Part shown: piece by piece, positions 1 to 9,381 of the stretch
How the letters are laid out: the number at the start of each line of letters is the position of its first letter
Numbering within the stretch: position 1 is the stretch's first letter
Source of the DNA: Alcaligenaceae bacterium
GTDB lineage: Bacteria > Pseudomonadota > Gammaproteobacteria > Burkholderiales > Burkholderiaceae
Direction of reading: 5' to 3'
Assembly (NCBI GenBank): GCA_947445495.1
Contig: CANFEI010000020.1
Coordinates: forward strand, 1 to 10,331
DNA: 10,331 nt
Program-made: the position numbers and the translations under genes
The notes under the pieces: generated by a model
Seen by the model: the letters and a program-made list of their open reading frames with translations, nothing else
What the model was told of the DNA's origin: nothing
Database searches by the model: none

Positions 1-795
1 CGCACCGCACGCAGCAATTGTTTCGAGCCACTGACCGCCGCCCTTGGTAAAGACGATAACAGGCACACGGCGCCCCTCGCGCTCGCGCTTCAAGGCCGCG
101 ACAACCCGCTGGGTATATTGCAAAGAAAACTGCTGAAAAAGCCCATCCGCCAAGACACCACCCCAGCTATCAAAAATCATGACAGCTTGTGCACCCGCTT
201 CAATTTGAGCATTTAAATACTGCGCTGTGGTTTGAGCATTGATATCTAGAATCTTGTGCAACAAATCAGGGCGCGCGTAAAGCATACCTTTAATCAGGCG
301 ATAGTCATCACTGCCTTTACCCTCAACCATATAGCAAGCGACTGTGAAAGGACTCCCAGCAAAACCAATCAGCGGCACCCGGCCATCTAACTGCTTGCGA
401 ATTAATGCAACAGCATCAAATACATAGCGCAATTTTTCCAAATCCGGCACAGCAAGCTTGGCGACATCTTCTTCGGTGCGTACGGGATGCGCAAAACGCG
501 GCCCCTCGCCTTGTGCAAAAGACAAGCCTAAGCCCATTGCATCCGGTACGGTCAGAATGTCTGAAAACAAAATGGCCGCATCTAACGGATAGCGTTCGAG
601 AGGCTGAAGCGTGACCTCGGCCGCATAATCCGGGCTTTGTGCCAAACCCATGAACGAACCTGCACGCGCACGTGTTGCGTTGTATTCAGGAAGGTAGCGG
701 CCAGCCTGACGCATCAACCATGTCGGGGTATAAGGCACGGGCTCCCGCAAGAGGCTACGTAAAAACACATCGTTTTTTAAAGGCGCAACTGGCAC
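1..795 (-). CDS. hemE: Uroporphyrinogen decarboxylase (partial, C-terminus outside window)
   Basis: This cytoplasmic enzyme removes four acetate carboxyl groups from uroporphyrinogen III to give coproporphyrinogen III in heme synthesis. An uninterrupted frame of 265 codons runs off the left edge; the family is usually about 350-370 residues, so roughly the last quarter is missing. Visible family motifs are [11 protein letters not shown] (residues 28-38, with the substrate-binding arginines R29 and R33), FSDIL (77-81, whose D79 matches the catalytic Asp86 of the human enzyme), YMVEG (155-159), FDSWGG (208-213) and FTKGGG (249-254). The start is GTG at 795-793, chosen because AAAGGA lies just upstream at good spacing and the protein then begins [10 protein letters not shown], as expected for the family. 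The start lies 72 bases after the stop of the upstream regulator gene. A TATCAT box at 820-815 could be a -10 element, but it has no good -35, so co-transcription with the regulator is also possible. Confidence 0.97.
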   Translation of the reverse strand, partial: MPVAPLKNDVFLRSLLREPVPYTPTWLMRQAGRYLPEYNATRARAGSFMGLAQSPDYAAEVTLQPLERYPLDAAILFSDILTVPDAMGLGLSFAQGEGPRFAHPVRTEEDVAKLAVPDLEKLRYVFDAVALIRKQLDGRVPLIGFAGSPFTVACYMVEGKGSDDYRLIKGMLYARPDLLHKILDINAQTTAQYLNAQIEAGAQAVMIFDSWGGVLADGLFQQFSLQYTQRVVAALKREREGRRVPVIVFTKGGGQWLETIAACGA

Positions 796-867
796 AAGTT
801 TCCTTTGACTTTTAATGATAGGCGGCTACGGCGCACAATCACATTTTGCAATCTTGGCATTTTACTC

Positions 868-1728
868 TCACAGATCTTCTGGCCGATACTGCTCTGCATC
901 AATTTCGTGCTTGCGCATCAAGGCCCAAAACGCTCGTCGGTGCTTGTTCGACGTCCGGGCCGCCCTCGCGATGTTGCCCTGCGAACGCTCGAGTGCCTGC
1001 TCAATGTACTCTCGCTCAAAACCTTCAATTAACTTCGCTTTTGCATCTTGAAAGGGCTCTCTCATTGCAAGAGCTGACGCTGCGTCTGTATTTTGGTTAG
1101 GCTGTTTTGAACGACTTTGTATTGCACTGCGTGCTGGTCGCCCACCTAAGTTGCGCCGACGAATCGGTTTTGCGGGCGCTAACATGCAGAGGTGTGGTGC
1201 CGGTACAGTCGCTGCCTGAGGCAATATACCAATGGCTTGCAGCCACGCCGTTTGTCCTGGGTGATCCGATTCGCGCAACGTACCTGGGCGAGGCACACGC
1301 GCCACCGTTGCCAGCAGCCGTGCACGAAACTCCTCCGGACATAGCGGCAGCCTGACAAAGTCCGCGAGGCCCAGCTCAAGCAAGTCCTGCATCGCTGCAG
1401 ACTTGAGGTCTCGAAAAATTCCAACAATGGGTAGAAATGGACCCCGCGGGATCGCTGCCAAGGCCTGTCGTGTCCAGCCGAGACTATCCGTTGATACCGG
1501 CAATAGGCATACGTCAAATCGTCTTAAGCTCACGCTCGCTTGCGCAATGGCATGCACGGGCAACTGAATCAACTGCCCCTCAGCAACTTCAAGATCTTGA
1601 CCCGCCTCCCAGTCCAGAGGGTGCAACCTGATTCTCGAGAGCCCTACTTGAGCGACCTCAAGCGTTTGCGGCATCCAGGTGGCGTGCACTTCCAGCACAA
1701 GCACCGCACAATCTATTTGTTGACGCAT
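868..1728 (-). CDS. Orphan regulator: degenerate receiver-like domain plus Fis-type HTH
   Basis: A 286-residue protein. The C-terminus (about 226-276) is a Fis-family (HTH_8-like) DNA-binding domain: FEREYIEQAL, then GNIARAAR and the recognition segment NKHRRAFWALMRKHEI, as found at the end of NtrC-type regulators. The N-terminal about 145 residues look like a response-regulator receiver fold: strand FDVCLLPV (71-78), strand LPIVGIF (99-105), then LADFVRLPLCPEEF (121-134), resembling the final strand and helix of a receiver. The usual phospho-acceptor Asp (after the third strand) appears to be Pro or Val, and the conserved Lys before Pro is Leu (L127-P128), so phosphorylation looks unlikely. 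Residues about 146-225 are a low-complexity linker; there is no AAA+ sigma54-interaction domain. The start ATG has GGAG nine bases upstream. The gene sits between the atp terminator and hemE on the same strand, and a perfect 22-bp palindrome lies 44 bases upstream. The DNA-binding role is well supported; the signal and targets are unknown. Confidence 0.85.
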   Translation of the reverse strand: MRQQIDCAVLVLEVHATWMPQTLEVAQVGLSRIRLHPLDWEAGQDLEVAEGQLIQLPVHAIAQASVSLRRFDVCLLPVSTDSLGWTRQALAAIPRGPFLPIVGIFRDLKSAAMQDLLELGLADFVRLPLCPEEFRARLLATVARVPRPGTLRESDHPGQTAWLQAIGILPQAATVPAPHLCMLAPAKPIRRRNLGGRPARSAIQSRSKQPNQNTDAASALAMREPFQDAKAKLIEGFEREYIEQALERSQGNIARAARTSNKHRRAFWALMRKHEIDAEQYRPEDL

Positions 1729-1772
1729 TTCTCTACGCTCCGACCAAAAGTGGATAGCCTAGAGAGTTTGCT

Positions 1773-1794
1773 GAATTCCGAATATTCGGAATTC
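1773..1794. repeat. Perfect 22-bp palindrome upstream of the regulator gene
   Basis: The 22 bases read identically on both strands: two GAATTC arms flank a central CGAATATTCG. The centre lies between 1783 and 1784, and the edge is 44 bases upstream of the regulator ATG at 1728. A related half-site (CGGAAT) recurs at about 1802-1807. The palindrome lies between the atp terminator and the regulator, with no T-run beside it, so it is not an intrinsic terminator. A dimeric regulator's operator, possibly for autoregulation by the Fis-type protein, is an inference. I found no convincing sigma70 promoter next to it. Confidence 0.8.
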
Positions 1795-1866
1795 ACGCAT
1801 ACGGAATAATCTCAGTGATTAACTTGTCACACCACGGTTGTTACATCACGGCTTTCACACCATAGA

Positions 1867-1898
1867 TAAAAAAACGCGCCAAATTAGGCGCGTTTTTG
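1867..1898 (-). terminator. Rho-independent terminator of the atp operon
   Basis: A perfect 11-bp stem (1870-1880 pairs with 1887-1897) has a 6-base loop (1881-1886) and a GC core CGCGCC/GGCGCG. In the minus-strand transcript it is followed by seven U residues (the A-run 1868-1874 on the plus strand). It begins 22 bases after the atpC stop codon. The stem is A/T-flanked on both sides, so it could also stop plus-strand transcription, but no plus-strand gene approaches it. Confidence 0.93.
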
Positions 1899-1919
1899 AC
1901 GAACGATAAAGCCTTAATC

Positions 1920-2345
1920 CTAGTGCTTGTTCGTGATTTCCCGAATGCGGCGTGCAGCAGACGCTTGCGCAACCAACATGTCCAATTCAGCTTGCATCGC
2001 ATCGATGTCAGCCTTATCTTTCGCATTCGCAAGCGCTTCTTGTGCGGCTTGGCGCGCTGCCTCAGCTTTCTCGGCGTCGAGCTCTCCACCGCGGATTGCC
2101 GTGTCAGACAACACGGTGATATGTCGAGGTTGAACCTCTAACAAACCACCCGCCACAAAAATGCTCTCTTCCGTACCATCTTCTAAAACGATACGAACCA
2201 GACCAGGACGAATCCGCGAGATCAGAGGGGTGTGTCCGGGCATGATACCCAACTCACCCGACTCACCTGGAAGCACTACAAACTTTGCAACGCCAGAATA
2301 GAGAGATCTTTCGGCGCTCACAACGTCTACTTGGACCGTAGCCAT
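1920..2345 (-). CDS. atpC: ATP synthase F1 epsilon subunit
   Basis: This 141-residue subunit of the F1 central stalk binds gamma and the c ring and can inhibit ATP hydrolysis through its C-terminal helices. Length is normal for the family (about 135-145). Residues 1-86 form the beta-sandwich, with the signature [12 protein letters not shown] (30-41) and FVAGGLLEV (63-71). Residues about 88-138 are Ala/Glu/Lys-rich and form the two-helix hairpin. The SD AAGGA overlaps the atpD stop codon (TAA-GGA), and the start lies nine bases after that stop, so translation of atpD and atpC is probably coupled. It is the last gene of the operon and is followed by a terminator. Confidence 0.98.
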   Translation of the reverse strand: MATVQVDVVSAERSLYSGVAKFVVLPGESGELGIMPGHTPLISRIRPGLVRIVLEDGTEESIFVAGGLLEVQPRHITVLSDTAIRGGELDAEKAEAARQAAQEALANAKDKADIDAMQAELDMLVAQASAARRIREITNKH

Positions 2346-2354
2346 AACAATTCC

Positions 2355-3764
<1,410 letters not shown>

Positions 3765-3809
3765 TTACTTGATAACTGTCTAATGGGAAACCGTTAAGCT
3801 GTCTAGAAA

Positions 3810-4718
3810 TTAGACCGCCGCGGCGCCCCCTACGATTTCCGAAATTTCTTTGGTGATGGCAGCCTGACGCGTCTTGTTATAGACGAGTTGCAAGTCACCG
3901 ATCACCTTCTTCGCATTGTCCGAGGCTGCTTTCATGGCAACCATACGGGCCGACTGCTCAGAGGCCATGTTTTCTGCGACACACTGATACACCAAACCTT
4001 CGACGTAACGCTGCAACAACTCGTCGATAACAGTTTGAGCATCGGGCTCGTAGATGTAATCCCAACCATGATCTGACGTAACGCTTGCTTTCTCTTCGTT
4101 CGCGTCAGAAGATGCCTGATAGGGGTCGACAAGTTTGCCTGGCAAAGGCAACAGTCGCGTAAACGTTGCTTCTTGTTTCATCGTATTAATGAAACGATTG
4201 GTTGCGATGTACACCGCGTCAACGCGTCCAGCTAAATAGTCGTCTAACTGAACTTTCATTGCACCAACCAAACGATCGAGCTCAGGCTTATCACCGAGAC
4301 CGATCTCTTGGGAAACAACATTTGCATCGATACGCGTCAATACACCCAGACCTTTATTGCCCAGTGCAGTGAACTGCGTCTTGATATTTTTGTCGTTGAA
4401 CTCACGCATGCGGTTGAGCACCAAACGCATGATGTTTGTATTGAGGCCGCCGCAAAGTCCTTTGTCGGTTGAAACCACAACAATCCCCACCGCCTTGAGC
4501 GCACTGCGTTCAATCAGGAAAGGATGCGTGTATTCAGGATTGGCTTCCATCAAGTGGCTAGCAATCTCGTAGACTTTGGTAGCATAAGGACGGCCAGCAC
4601 GCATCCTTTCCTGCGCTTTACGCATTTTGGAGGCGGCCACCATTTCCATAGCCTTGGTGATCTTGCGCGTGTTTTGCACGCTCTTGATCTTGGTTCGAAT
4701 TTCCTTAATTCCTGCCAT
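3810..4718 (-). CDS. atpG: ATP synthase F1 gamma subunit
   Basis: This 302-residue central-stalk rotor subunit turns inside the alpha3beta3 ring. The N-terminal helix begins [20 protein letters not shown], with the conserved [12 protein letters not shown] next. [11 protein letters not shown] (83-93) marks the Rossmann-like domain. The C-terminal helix carries [14 protein letters not shown] and ends with the family signature [15 protein letters not shown]. It is about 15 residues longer than the E. coli protein (287). The extra length lies between LLPLP (189-193) and WDYIYEP (from 219): 25 residues here against about 11 in E. coli. This added segment is polar and acidic and has no cysteine. 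SD AGGA precedes the ATG at 4718. The upstream spacer to atpA is 92 bases and holds a hairpin. Confidence 0.98.
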   Translation of the reverse strand: MAGIKEIRTKIKSVQNTRKITKAMEMVAASKMRKAQERMRAGRPYATKVYEIASHLMEANPEYTHPFLIERSALKAVGIVVVSTDKGLCGGLNTNIMRLVLNRMREFNDKNIKTQFTALGNKGLGVLTRIDANVVSQEIGLGDKPELDRLVGAMKVQLDDYLAGRVDAVYIATNRFINTMKQEATFTRLLPLPGKLVDPYQASSDANEEKASVTSDHGWDYIYEPDAQTVIDELLQRYVEGLVYQCVAENMASEQSARMVAMKAASDNAKKVIGDLQLVYNKTRQAAITKEISEIVGGAAAV

Positions 4719-4769
4719 TTCGCTTCCTGTGTCAGACCTGTTCTCAGGTTTCAGACCATCTGCTTTGTA

Positions 4770-4795
4770 GCGGATCAGGCTCGCACCCGATCCGC
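4770..4795 (-). other. Intercistronic hairpin between atpA and atpG
   Basis: GCGGATC (4770-4776) pairs with GATCCGC (4789-4795). After an A/C mismatch, two more G-C pairs (4778-4779 with 4786-4787) close a six-base loop. No T-run follows in the direction of transcription, so it is not a classical terminator. It lies 15 bases after the atpA stop in the longer-than-usual atpA-atpG spacer. It may affect mRNA processing or stability; this is inference. Confidence 0.55.
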
Positions 4796-4810
4796 GTTAT
4801 AGCGGGTTGC

Positions 4811-6352
4811 TTAGAACGTACCGTGCTTCTTAAACTCAACCAATGCTTTGACTAATTCTGCTTCGTCATCTTTGGAGAGTTCTTTGCTGCTTTCGATGCG
4901 CTCGATCATGCCAGCGTGCTTGGACTTGAGATAGTCTTTAATGCCTTTCTCAAATGGCAATACGCTCGCCACTTCAACATCATCCAAGTAGCCGTTGTTC
5001 ACAGCAAACAGGATCACACCTAATTCCCACACTTGCAACGGCTGGTACTGAGGCTGCTTGAGCAGCTCAACCACACGCTTGCCGCGCTCGAGCTGACGGC
5101 GAGTCGCATCGTCCAGGTCAGAAGCGAACTGCGCAAACGCAGCCAGCTCACGATACTGTGCCAAGTCGGTACGAATACCACCAGAAAGTTTTTTAATGAT
5201 CTTGGTCTGTGCAGCACCACCCACTCGCGACACCGAGACACCTGCGTTAATTGCAGGACGCACACCGGCGTTAAACAAATCGGTCTCAAGAAAGATCTGG
5301 CCATCGGTGATCGAAATTACGTTGGTAGGAACGAAGGCAGAGACGTCGCCCGCCTGTGTTTCGATGATCGGCAGTGCCGTCAATGAACCAGTCTTACCTT
5401 TCACTGCGCCGTTTGTAAATTTCTCAACGTAGGCTTCGTTCACGCGGGCAGCGCGCTCGAGCAAACGTGAGTGGAGATAGAACACGTCACCGGGGTAAGC
5501 TTCGCGGCCCGGTGGACGACGCAAGAGCAGAGATACTTGCCGATAAGCAATCGCTTGTTTGGTCAAGTCATCGTACACAATCAGAGCATCTTCGCCACGA
5601 TCGCGGAAGTACTCACCCATTGTGCAACCAGCGTACGCTGACAAATACTGCATCGCAGCAGAATCGGAGGCGGCGGCCGCAACAATAATGGTGTATTCCA
5701 TTGCGCCGAACTCTTCGAGTTTGCGCAACACGTTGTTGATTGTCGACGCCTTTTGACCGATCGCGACATAGACGCACTTCACGCCCTTGCCTTTCTGGTT
5801 GATGATGGCGTCCACAGCCACGGCGGTTTTACCAGTCTGTCGGTCACCAATGATCAGTTCGCGCTGACCACGACCGACTGGAACCATGGAGTCAATCGAC
5901 TTCAAGCCAGTTTGTAGTGGTTGTGACACGGACTGACGTGCGATCACGCCTGGCGCGACTTTTTCGATAATGTCGGTTTGTTTGGCGTTGATTGGGCCCT
6001 TGCCATCAATGGGCACACCCAGTGCGTTGACCACGCGACCAAGTAGCTCGGGGCCGACTGGCACTTCAAGAATGCGACCCGTCGCTTTGACTGGATCACC
6101 TTCGGAAACGCCCGTGTAATCACCCAAAATAACGGCGCCCACTGAGTCGCGCTCAAGGTTCAGTGCCAGACCGAACACGTTATCGGGAAACTCAAGCATT
6201 TCGCCTTGCATCACGTCAGACAAACCGTGAATGCGTGTGATGCCGTCGGTCACAGAAACAACTGTGCCTTGCGTACGAATATCGGACGACGTACCCAGCC
6301 CCGCGATGCGGTTTTTGAGTAGTTCGCTAATCTCTGACGGATTGAGTTGCAT
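4811..6352 (-). CDS. atpA: ATP synthase F1 alpha subunit
   Basis: This 513-residue subunit has exactly the length of the E. coli protein. It carries the non-catalytic nucleotide sites and contributes the arginine finger to the catalytic sites on beta. The N-terminal [16 protein letters not shown] is the segment that contacts the delta subunit. The beta-barrel follows to about residue 95. The Walker A loop is GDRQTGKT (169-176), with K175. The arginine finger is R376 in [10 protein letters not shown]. Both residues fall at the E. coli positions. The C-terminal helical bundle runs from about 380 to 513. SD AGGAG lies seven bases before the ATG, and the spacer from atpH is 31 bases. Confidence 0.99.
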   Translation of the reverse strand: MQLNPSEISELLKNRIAGLGTSSDIRTQGTVVSVTDGITRIHGLSDVMQGEMLEFPDNVFGLALNLERDSVGAVILGDYTGVSEGDPVKATGRILEVPVGPELLGRVVNALGVPIDGKGPINAKQTDIIEKVAPGVIARQSVSQPLQTGLKSIDSMVPVGRGQRELIIGDRQTGKTAVAVDAIINQKGKGVKCVYVAIGQKASTINNVLRKLEEFGAMEYTIIVAAAASDSAAMQYLSAYAGCTMGEYFRDRGEDALIVYDDLTKQAIAYRQVSLLLRRPPGREAYPGDVFYLHSRLLERAARVNEAYVEKFTNGAVKGKTGSLTALPIIETQAGDVSAFVPTNVISITDGQIFLETDLFNAGVRPAINAGVSVSRVGGAAQTKIIKKLSGGIRTDLAQYRELAAFAQFASDLDDATRRQLERGKRVVELLKQPQYQPLQVWELGVILFAVNNGYLDDVEVASVLPFEKGIKDYLKSKHAGMIERIESSKELSKDDEAELVKALVEFKKHGTF

Positions 6353-6383
6353 GTTCAGACTCCTGGAATCTTGTAGATTGGCG

Positions 6384-6923
6384 CTATGCCACCAACGTGC
6401 CGCGCATGCGGATCAACTGCGCTTGCACGGATGTATCGAGCACGTGATCACCCACCTGAACGCGGACACCGCCGATCAGAGAAGCGTCAGTTTTCACGTG
6501 CGGCTTTAACTTGACTCCGAACTTAGGTTCGAGCAGCTTGACGAGCTCGGCAACTTGCGGTTCAGACATCGGGAATGCACTGGTAATATTTGCTTGTGCA
6601 ACGCCCTCTGCCTCGTCTTTCAGTGCATGAAACTGCGCTGCGACGAAAGGCAGCAAGATGAGGCGGTCGTTTGTGACCAGCAACGTCACAAAACTTTGCA
6701 TGGCAACAGAAGCCCCGGGCTTGACGAGCCCAAGAAATATGCTGGTGCGTTGCGCATCTTCAAGCCGAGGGTCTGCCATCGCAACACGCACATCTTCGAT
6801 CGCTGCGATATCAGCTAGCTGTTGCACCTGCTCCGCCCAAGCCTGAAGACCGGCCTTATCCTGCTTCGCGACAGCAAATAGCGCTTCTGCGTAAGGCCGA
6901 GCAACAGTTGAAAGTTCTGCCAT
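6384..6923 (-). CDS. atpH: ATP synthase F1 delta subunit (OSCP-like)
   Basis: This 179-residue peripheral-stalk subunit holds the top of F1 to the b-subunit dimer. The N-terminal helical domain (about 1-105) begins [15 protein letters not shown], typical of delta/OSCP proteins. The C-terminal domain has the family signature [19 protein letters not shown] (148-166). Length matches the family (about 177-180). The ribosome-binding site is weak (GGGG, nine bases upstream). The start is 17 bases after the atpF stop, so it may rely on translational coupling. Confidence 0.98.
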   Translation of the reverse strand: MAELSTVARPYAEALFAVAKQDKAGLQAWAEQVQQLADIAAIEDVRVAMADPRLEDAQRTSIFLGLVKPGASVAMQSFVTLLVTNDRLILLPFVAAQFHALKDEAEGVAQANITSAFPMSEPQVAELVKLLEPKFGVKLKPHVKTDASLIGGVRVQVGDHVLDTSVQAQLIRMRGTLVA

Positions 6924-6940
6924 GATGTTGACCCCGGGGA

Positions 6941-7411
6941 TTAGAGCTGTGCCTTAAGCTGCGCAAGCAGCTCGGCATGGGCACGGGCGTCTACTTCACG
7001 CTTGAGGATCTGCTCGGCGCCTTTAACGGCCAGATTCGCCACATCGTCACGCAACGCATCGCGTGCGCGCTGAACCTCTTGTGCAGCATCCTGTTTCGCT
7101 TGCGCAACAATGCGTGCGCGTTCGCGCTCGCCTTCTGCACGAGCTTGCTCGACAATTTGAGCAGCCTGTTTTTCAGCGTCTGTCATGCGGGCATGCAGGT
7201 CGGCTTTCGCAGATGCCTCGATCGATCCGATGCGTGCCTGCGCCTGTGCGAGGTCTGTCTTGCCTTTTTCGGCAGCAGCCAAGCCTTCAGCGATTTTTTG
7301 GCGTCGCTCGTCGATTGCCTTTGTCAGCGGGGGCCAGATGAACTTCATCGTGACCACAGCCAGAACAAAGAACACGATCATCTGGAAAAAGATCGTCGCG
7401 TTCAGATTCAC
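6941..7411 (-). CDS. atpF: ATP synthase Fo b subunit (peripheral stalk)
   Basis: This 156-residue protein has the same length as E. coli b. One N-terminal membrane helix spans about residues 5-27 ([22 protein letters not shown]). A long, charged, Ala/Glu/Lys/Arg-rich helix follows to residue 156 and forms the dimeric stator reaching delta at the top of F1. The conserved FIWPPL and [15 protein letters not shown] segments are as expected in beta-proteobacteria. The start is GTG at 7411-7409, with AGGGA seven bases upstream. The non-ATG start fits the lower copy number of b (two per complex) compared with c. The preceding 128-base spacer after atpE is rich in hairpins. Confidence 0.98.
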   Translation of the reverse strand: MNLNATIFFQMIVFFVLAVVTMKFIWPPLTKAIDERRQKIAEGLAAAEKGKTDLAQAQARIGSIEASAKADLHARMTDAEKQAAQIVEQARAEGERERARIVAQAKQDAAQEVQRARDALRDDVANLAVKGAEQILKREVDARAHAELLAQLKAQL

Positions 7412-7434
7412 GGTCGTTTCCCTATTACATCTTA

Positions 7435-7463
7435 AGCTTCGCAGGCGTTATCGCCGTGAAGCT
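7435..7463 (-). other. Hairpin just upstream of atpF
   Basis: AGCTTC (7435-7440) pairs with GAAGCT (7458-7463), and GGCG (7444-7447) pairs with CGCC (7452-7455) around a TTAT loop, separated by a small 3/2 internal loop. The structure ends 23 bases before the atpF GTG start. It may modulate atpF initiation or mark a processing boundary; this is inference. Confidence 0.5.
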
Positions 7464-7478
7464 GGATCAATTAGCCAA

Positions 7479-7496
7479 CAGCGGAACAGCCCGCTG
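7479..7496 (-). other. Short hairpin in the atpE-atpF spacer
   Basis: CAGCGG (7479-7484) and CCGCTG (7491-7496) form a six-base-pair stem around a six-base loop. It lies between the two larger hairpins of the same spacer. On its own it could occur by chance. Confidence 0.35.
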
Positions 7497-7506
7497 CGGC
7501 ATCTTT

Positions 7507-7528
7507 GCTCGCCCTCACCAGGGCGAGC
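7507..7528 (-). other. Strong hairpin directly after atpE
   Basis: GCTCGCCCT (7507-7515) is perfectly complementary to AGGGCGAGC (7520-7528), giving a nine-base-pair GC-rich stem with a four-base loop. It starts 11 bases after the atpE stop. No U-run follows in the transcript, so it looks more like a 3' stabilising or processing hairpin, or a weak attenuator, than a full terminator. The position suits protection of an atpE-containing mRNA segment; this is inference. Confidence 0.65.
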
Positions 7529-7539
7529 CCCCAAGCGAT

Positions 7540-7806
<267 letters not shown>

Positions 7807-7808
7807 TC

Positions 7809-7832
7809 AAAAATTTAAAAAATAAAATTTAA
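7809..7832 (-). promoter_or_regulatory. A/U-only tract upstream of atpE, possible translational enhancer
   Basis: Twenty-four consecutive A/T bases lie 30-53 bases upstream of the atpE ATG. In the mRNA sense they include runs of five and six U. E. coli atpE is known to have an unstructured U-rich enhancer upstream of its SD that raises initiation, and this tract has a comparable composition and position. The tract is directly visible; the function is inferred by analogy. An internal promoter is an alternative. Confidence 0.5.
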
Positions 7833-7858
7833 CTACACACTGCTACGTAAACCTGCCT

Positions 7859-7888
7859 GCTACCGTGGCCAACAAAGGCTACGGAAGC
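7859..7888 (-). other. Hairpin directly after atpB
   Basis: CCGTGGCC (7863-7870) faces GGCTACGG (7877-7884) with one mismatch in the mRNA sense (A opposite C). The stem is extended by GCT/AGC (7859-7861 with 7886-7888) across an A/A mismatch; the loop is six bases. It begins six bases after the atpB stop and has no adjacent U-run. Together with the A/U tract and the hairpin after atpE it frames the c-subunit gene. Confidence 0.5.
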
Positions 7889-7894
7889 GAAACA

Positions 7895-8773
7895 TTAGTG
7901 CTTTTCGTGAGCCTGACCAATGTAAACAAGTGTCAACATCATGAAAATGAATGCCTGCAACAACACTATTAAGATGTGAAAGAGTGCCCAGACAGAACCA
8001 GCCAGAACATGACCAATTCCTAGTCCGATGCTCATGGCGTTAAAGCCTGTCCAAGCGCCGCCCAACAGGGCGATCAGCATGAACACCAGTGCGCCAGCGA
8101 ACATATTGCCGAACAATCGCATACCAAGCGACACCGACTTGGCGGTGTACTCAACCAAGTTCAAGAGAATGTTAGCTGGAGCGAGCAACACAGCAGCCCA
8201 ACCGTGCGCATGAAACGGGGCCGTAAAGAGTTCTTTAAAAAATCCCCCGAGATGCTTGACCTTGATCCCGTAGTACAACATCAACAACAGCACGCCCATC
8301 GACATGCCCATCGGCACATTCAAGTCGGCGGTGGGCAAGATGCGATGGTAGTGCAATGGATCGTCTACATCCCCAAGCCCCATCGCGTAAAAGATCACGT
8401 GAGGCAAATCAACCGGGATCAAGTCCAGCGCGTTCATCAACACAATCCAGACAAAAACCGTCATCGCCAAGGGCGCGACGAACTTGCGGGTTTCTTCACT
8501 CGGGACAATGCCACGGGCTTGCTGATCAACCATATCAACGAGCATTTCAACAAATGCCTGAAATCGACCTGGAACGCCCGCAGTCGCACGGCGCGCAGCC
8601 AGCCACATCAGCAGGATCGCTAAAAACCCCGTCACCAGCACCCAGACTACTGAGTCGTAATTGATCACTTCAAAACTCGCGATCAATTCCTGTTTTTTTC
8701 CGAGATTGTTGTTGTGCACCAAGTGGTGCTGAATATATGCGGCTTGAGGAGATACGTCGGCGGCTGCGGCCAT
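7895..8773 (-). CDS. atpB: ATP synthase Fo a subunit
   Basis: This 292-residue polytopic membrane protein forms the proton half-channels next to the c ring. It is hydrophobic, with several membrane segments (for example about 43-60, 100-118, 155-170, 224-240 and 262-285). The essential arginine is R219 in [13 protein letters not shown], equivalent to E. coli R210. [22 protein letters not shown] near the C-terminus carries the equivalents of E. coli H245 (H266) and Q252 (Q273). The residue matching E. coli E219 is Ala (A228, codon GCA), which is unusual. The N-terminus has the HHLVHNN segment seen in beta/gamma-proteobacterial a subunits. The ribosome-binding site is weak (AGAGA), consistent with one copy per complex. 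The spacer after atpI is 42 bases. Confidence 0.98.
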   Translation of the reverse strand: MAAAADVSPQAAYIQHHLVHNNNLGKKQELIASFEVINYDSVVWVLVTGFLAILLMWLAARRATAGVPGRFQAFVEMLVDMVDQQARGIVPSEETRKFVAPLAMTVFVWIVLMNALDLIPVDLPHVIFYAMGLGDVDDPLHYHRILPTADLNVPMGMSMGVLLLMLYYGIKVKHLGGFFKELFTAPFHAHGWAAVLLAPANILLNLVEYTAKSVSLGMRLFGNMFAGALVFMLIALLGGAWTGFNAMSIGLGIGHVLAGSVWALFHILIVLLQAFIFMMLTLVYIGQAHEKH

Positions 8774-8815
8774 GATAAATCTCTAAAAAATCGGTAAAAG
8801 ACTCTACACATCAAA

Positions 8816-9247
8816 CTAGATTCGGGCACGCCCAAATACAAGCACCAAAACATAGCCTTTGAGCACCGCTATCAGCCCGACGAGTACCGCCAGCCATTGA
8901 ACGCGATCACCACCCACATGGGCTATCACCCACAACAAACCCACCGCCGCGCCTATTTTCAACATCTCGCCAACCAGGAACAACATCGGGGCTGAGCCCC
9001 CTGGACGAAACGTCGCCAAATACAAGCGCAACGCAAAAATCATATTTGGCACGAAGTACGTACCTGCCCCAGCTAAAGCGGACAATCCGGCATCAACGCC
9101 TGCAACCGACCAGGTCAATACAGCAACCACTGAGCCCAACAAAGCTTGTGCTTTGACGATTAGCGCTAGTTCAAGCCGAGAGCGCTGATTAATTTGCGCT
9201 AAATCAGCTGCGGTTAACTCAAGCTTCTCTGACGCATGGGCACCCAT
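8816..9247 (-). CDS. atpI: ATP synthase assembly protein AtpI
   Basis: This small membrane protein, first in the atp operon, is a member of the AtpI family thought to help c-ring assembly or magnesium handling. With the chosen start it has 143 residues. A hydrophilic N-terminus (MGAHASEKLEL) is followed by four membrane segments at about 28-48, 52-76, 88-109 and 116-137. The segment FVPNMIFALRLYLATFRPGG (65-84) has the P-N-x-x-F-A-x-R pattern seen in beta-proteobacterial AtpI. The frame can be extended 11 codons to a TTG at 9280, but AGGGG would then touch the start codon. From the ATG at 9247, AGGGG lies eight bases upstream, so the ATG is preferred. Family assignment rests on position, size and topology as much as on sequence. 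Confidence 0.88.
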   Translation of the reverse strand: MGAHASEKLELTAADLAQINQRSRLELALIVKAQALLGSVVAVLTWSVAGVDAGLSALAGAGTYFVPNMIFALRLYLATFRPGGSAPMLFLVGEMLKIGAAVGLLWVIAHVGGDRVQWLAVLVGLIAVLKGYVLVLVFGRARI

Positions 9248-9351
9248 CAATGACACCCCTAAAACTATTTGCTTGAACAACCCCTAGCACCGCTACGCTA
9301 AGCATTCAACCTGAATTTTGGCTGAAAGAGCGCTTATCAACGAACTCCAAG

Positions 9352-9381
9352 AGTATAGCGGTTTTTTATCCCTTGATGCAA
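9352..9381 (-). promoter_or_regulatory. Probable sigma70 promoter of the atp operon
   Basis: On the minus strand, TTGCAT (9381-9376) and TATACT (9357-9352) are separated by 18 bases. The -10 matches the consensus at five of six positions; the -35 keeps only TTG. The predicted transcript would start at about 9345, giving a leader of about 100 bases before atpI. The rest of the 205-base gap between the crotonase stop and the atpI ATG shows no gene and no convincing terminator for the crotonase gene. Confidence 0.6.

Noticed and set aside
1107..1355. Plus-strand open frames antisense to the regulator gene
   Set aside because: The minus-strand frame has a clear Fis HTH and an SD; the opposite frames have neither motif nor initiation signal.
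1795..1866. Promoter for the regulator gene (GTGACA box on the minus strand near 1826-1821)
   Set aside because: The box resembles a -35 but no acceptable -10 occurs at 16-18 bases, so I do not call a promoter.
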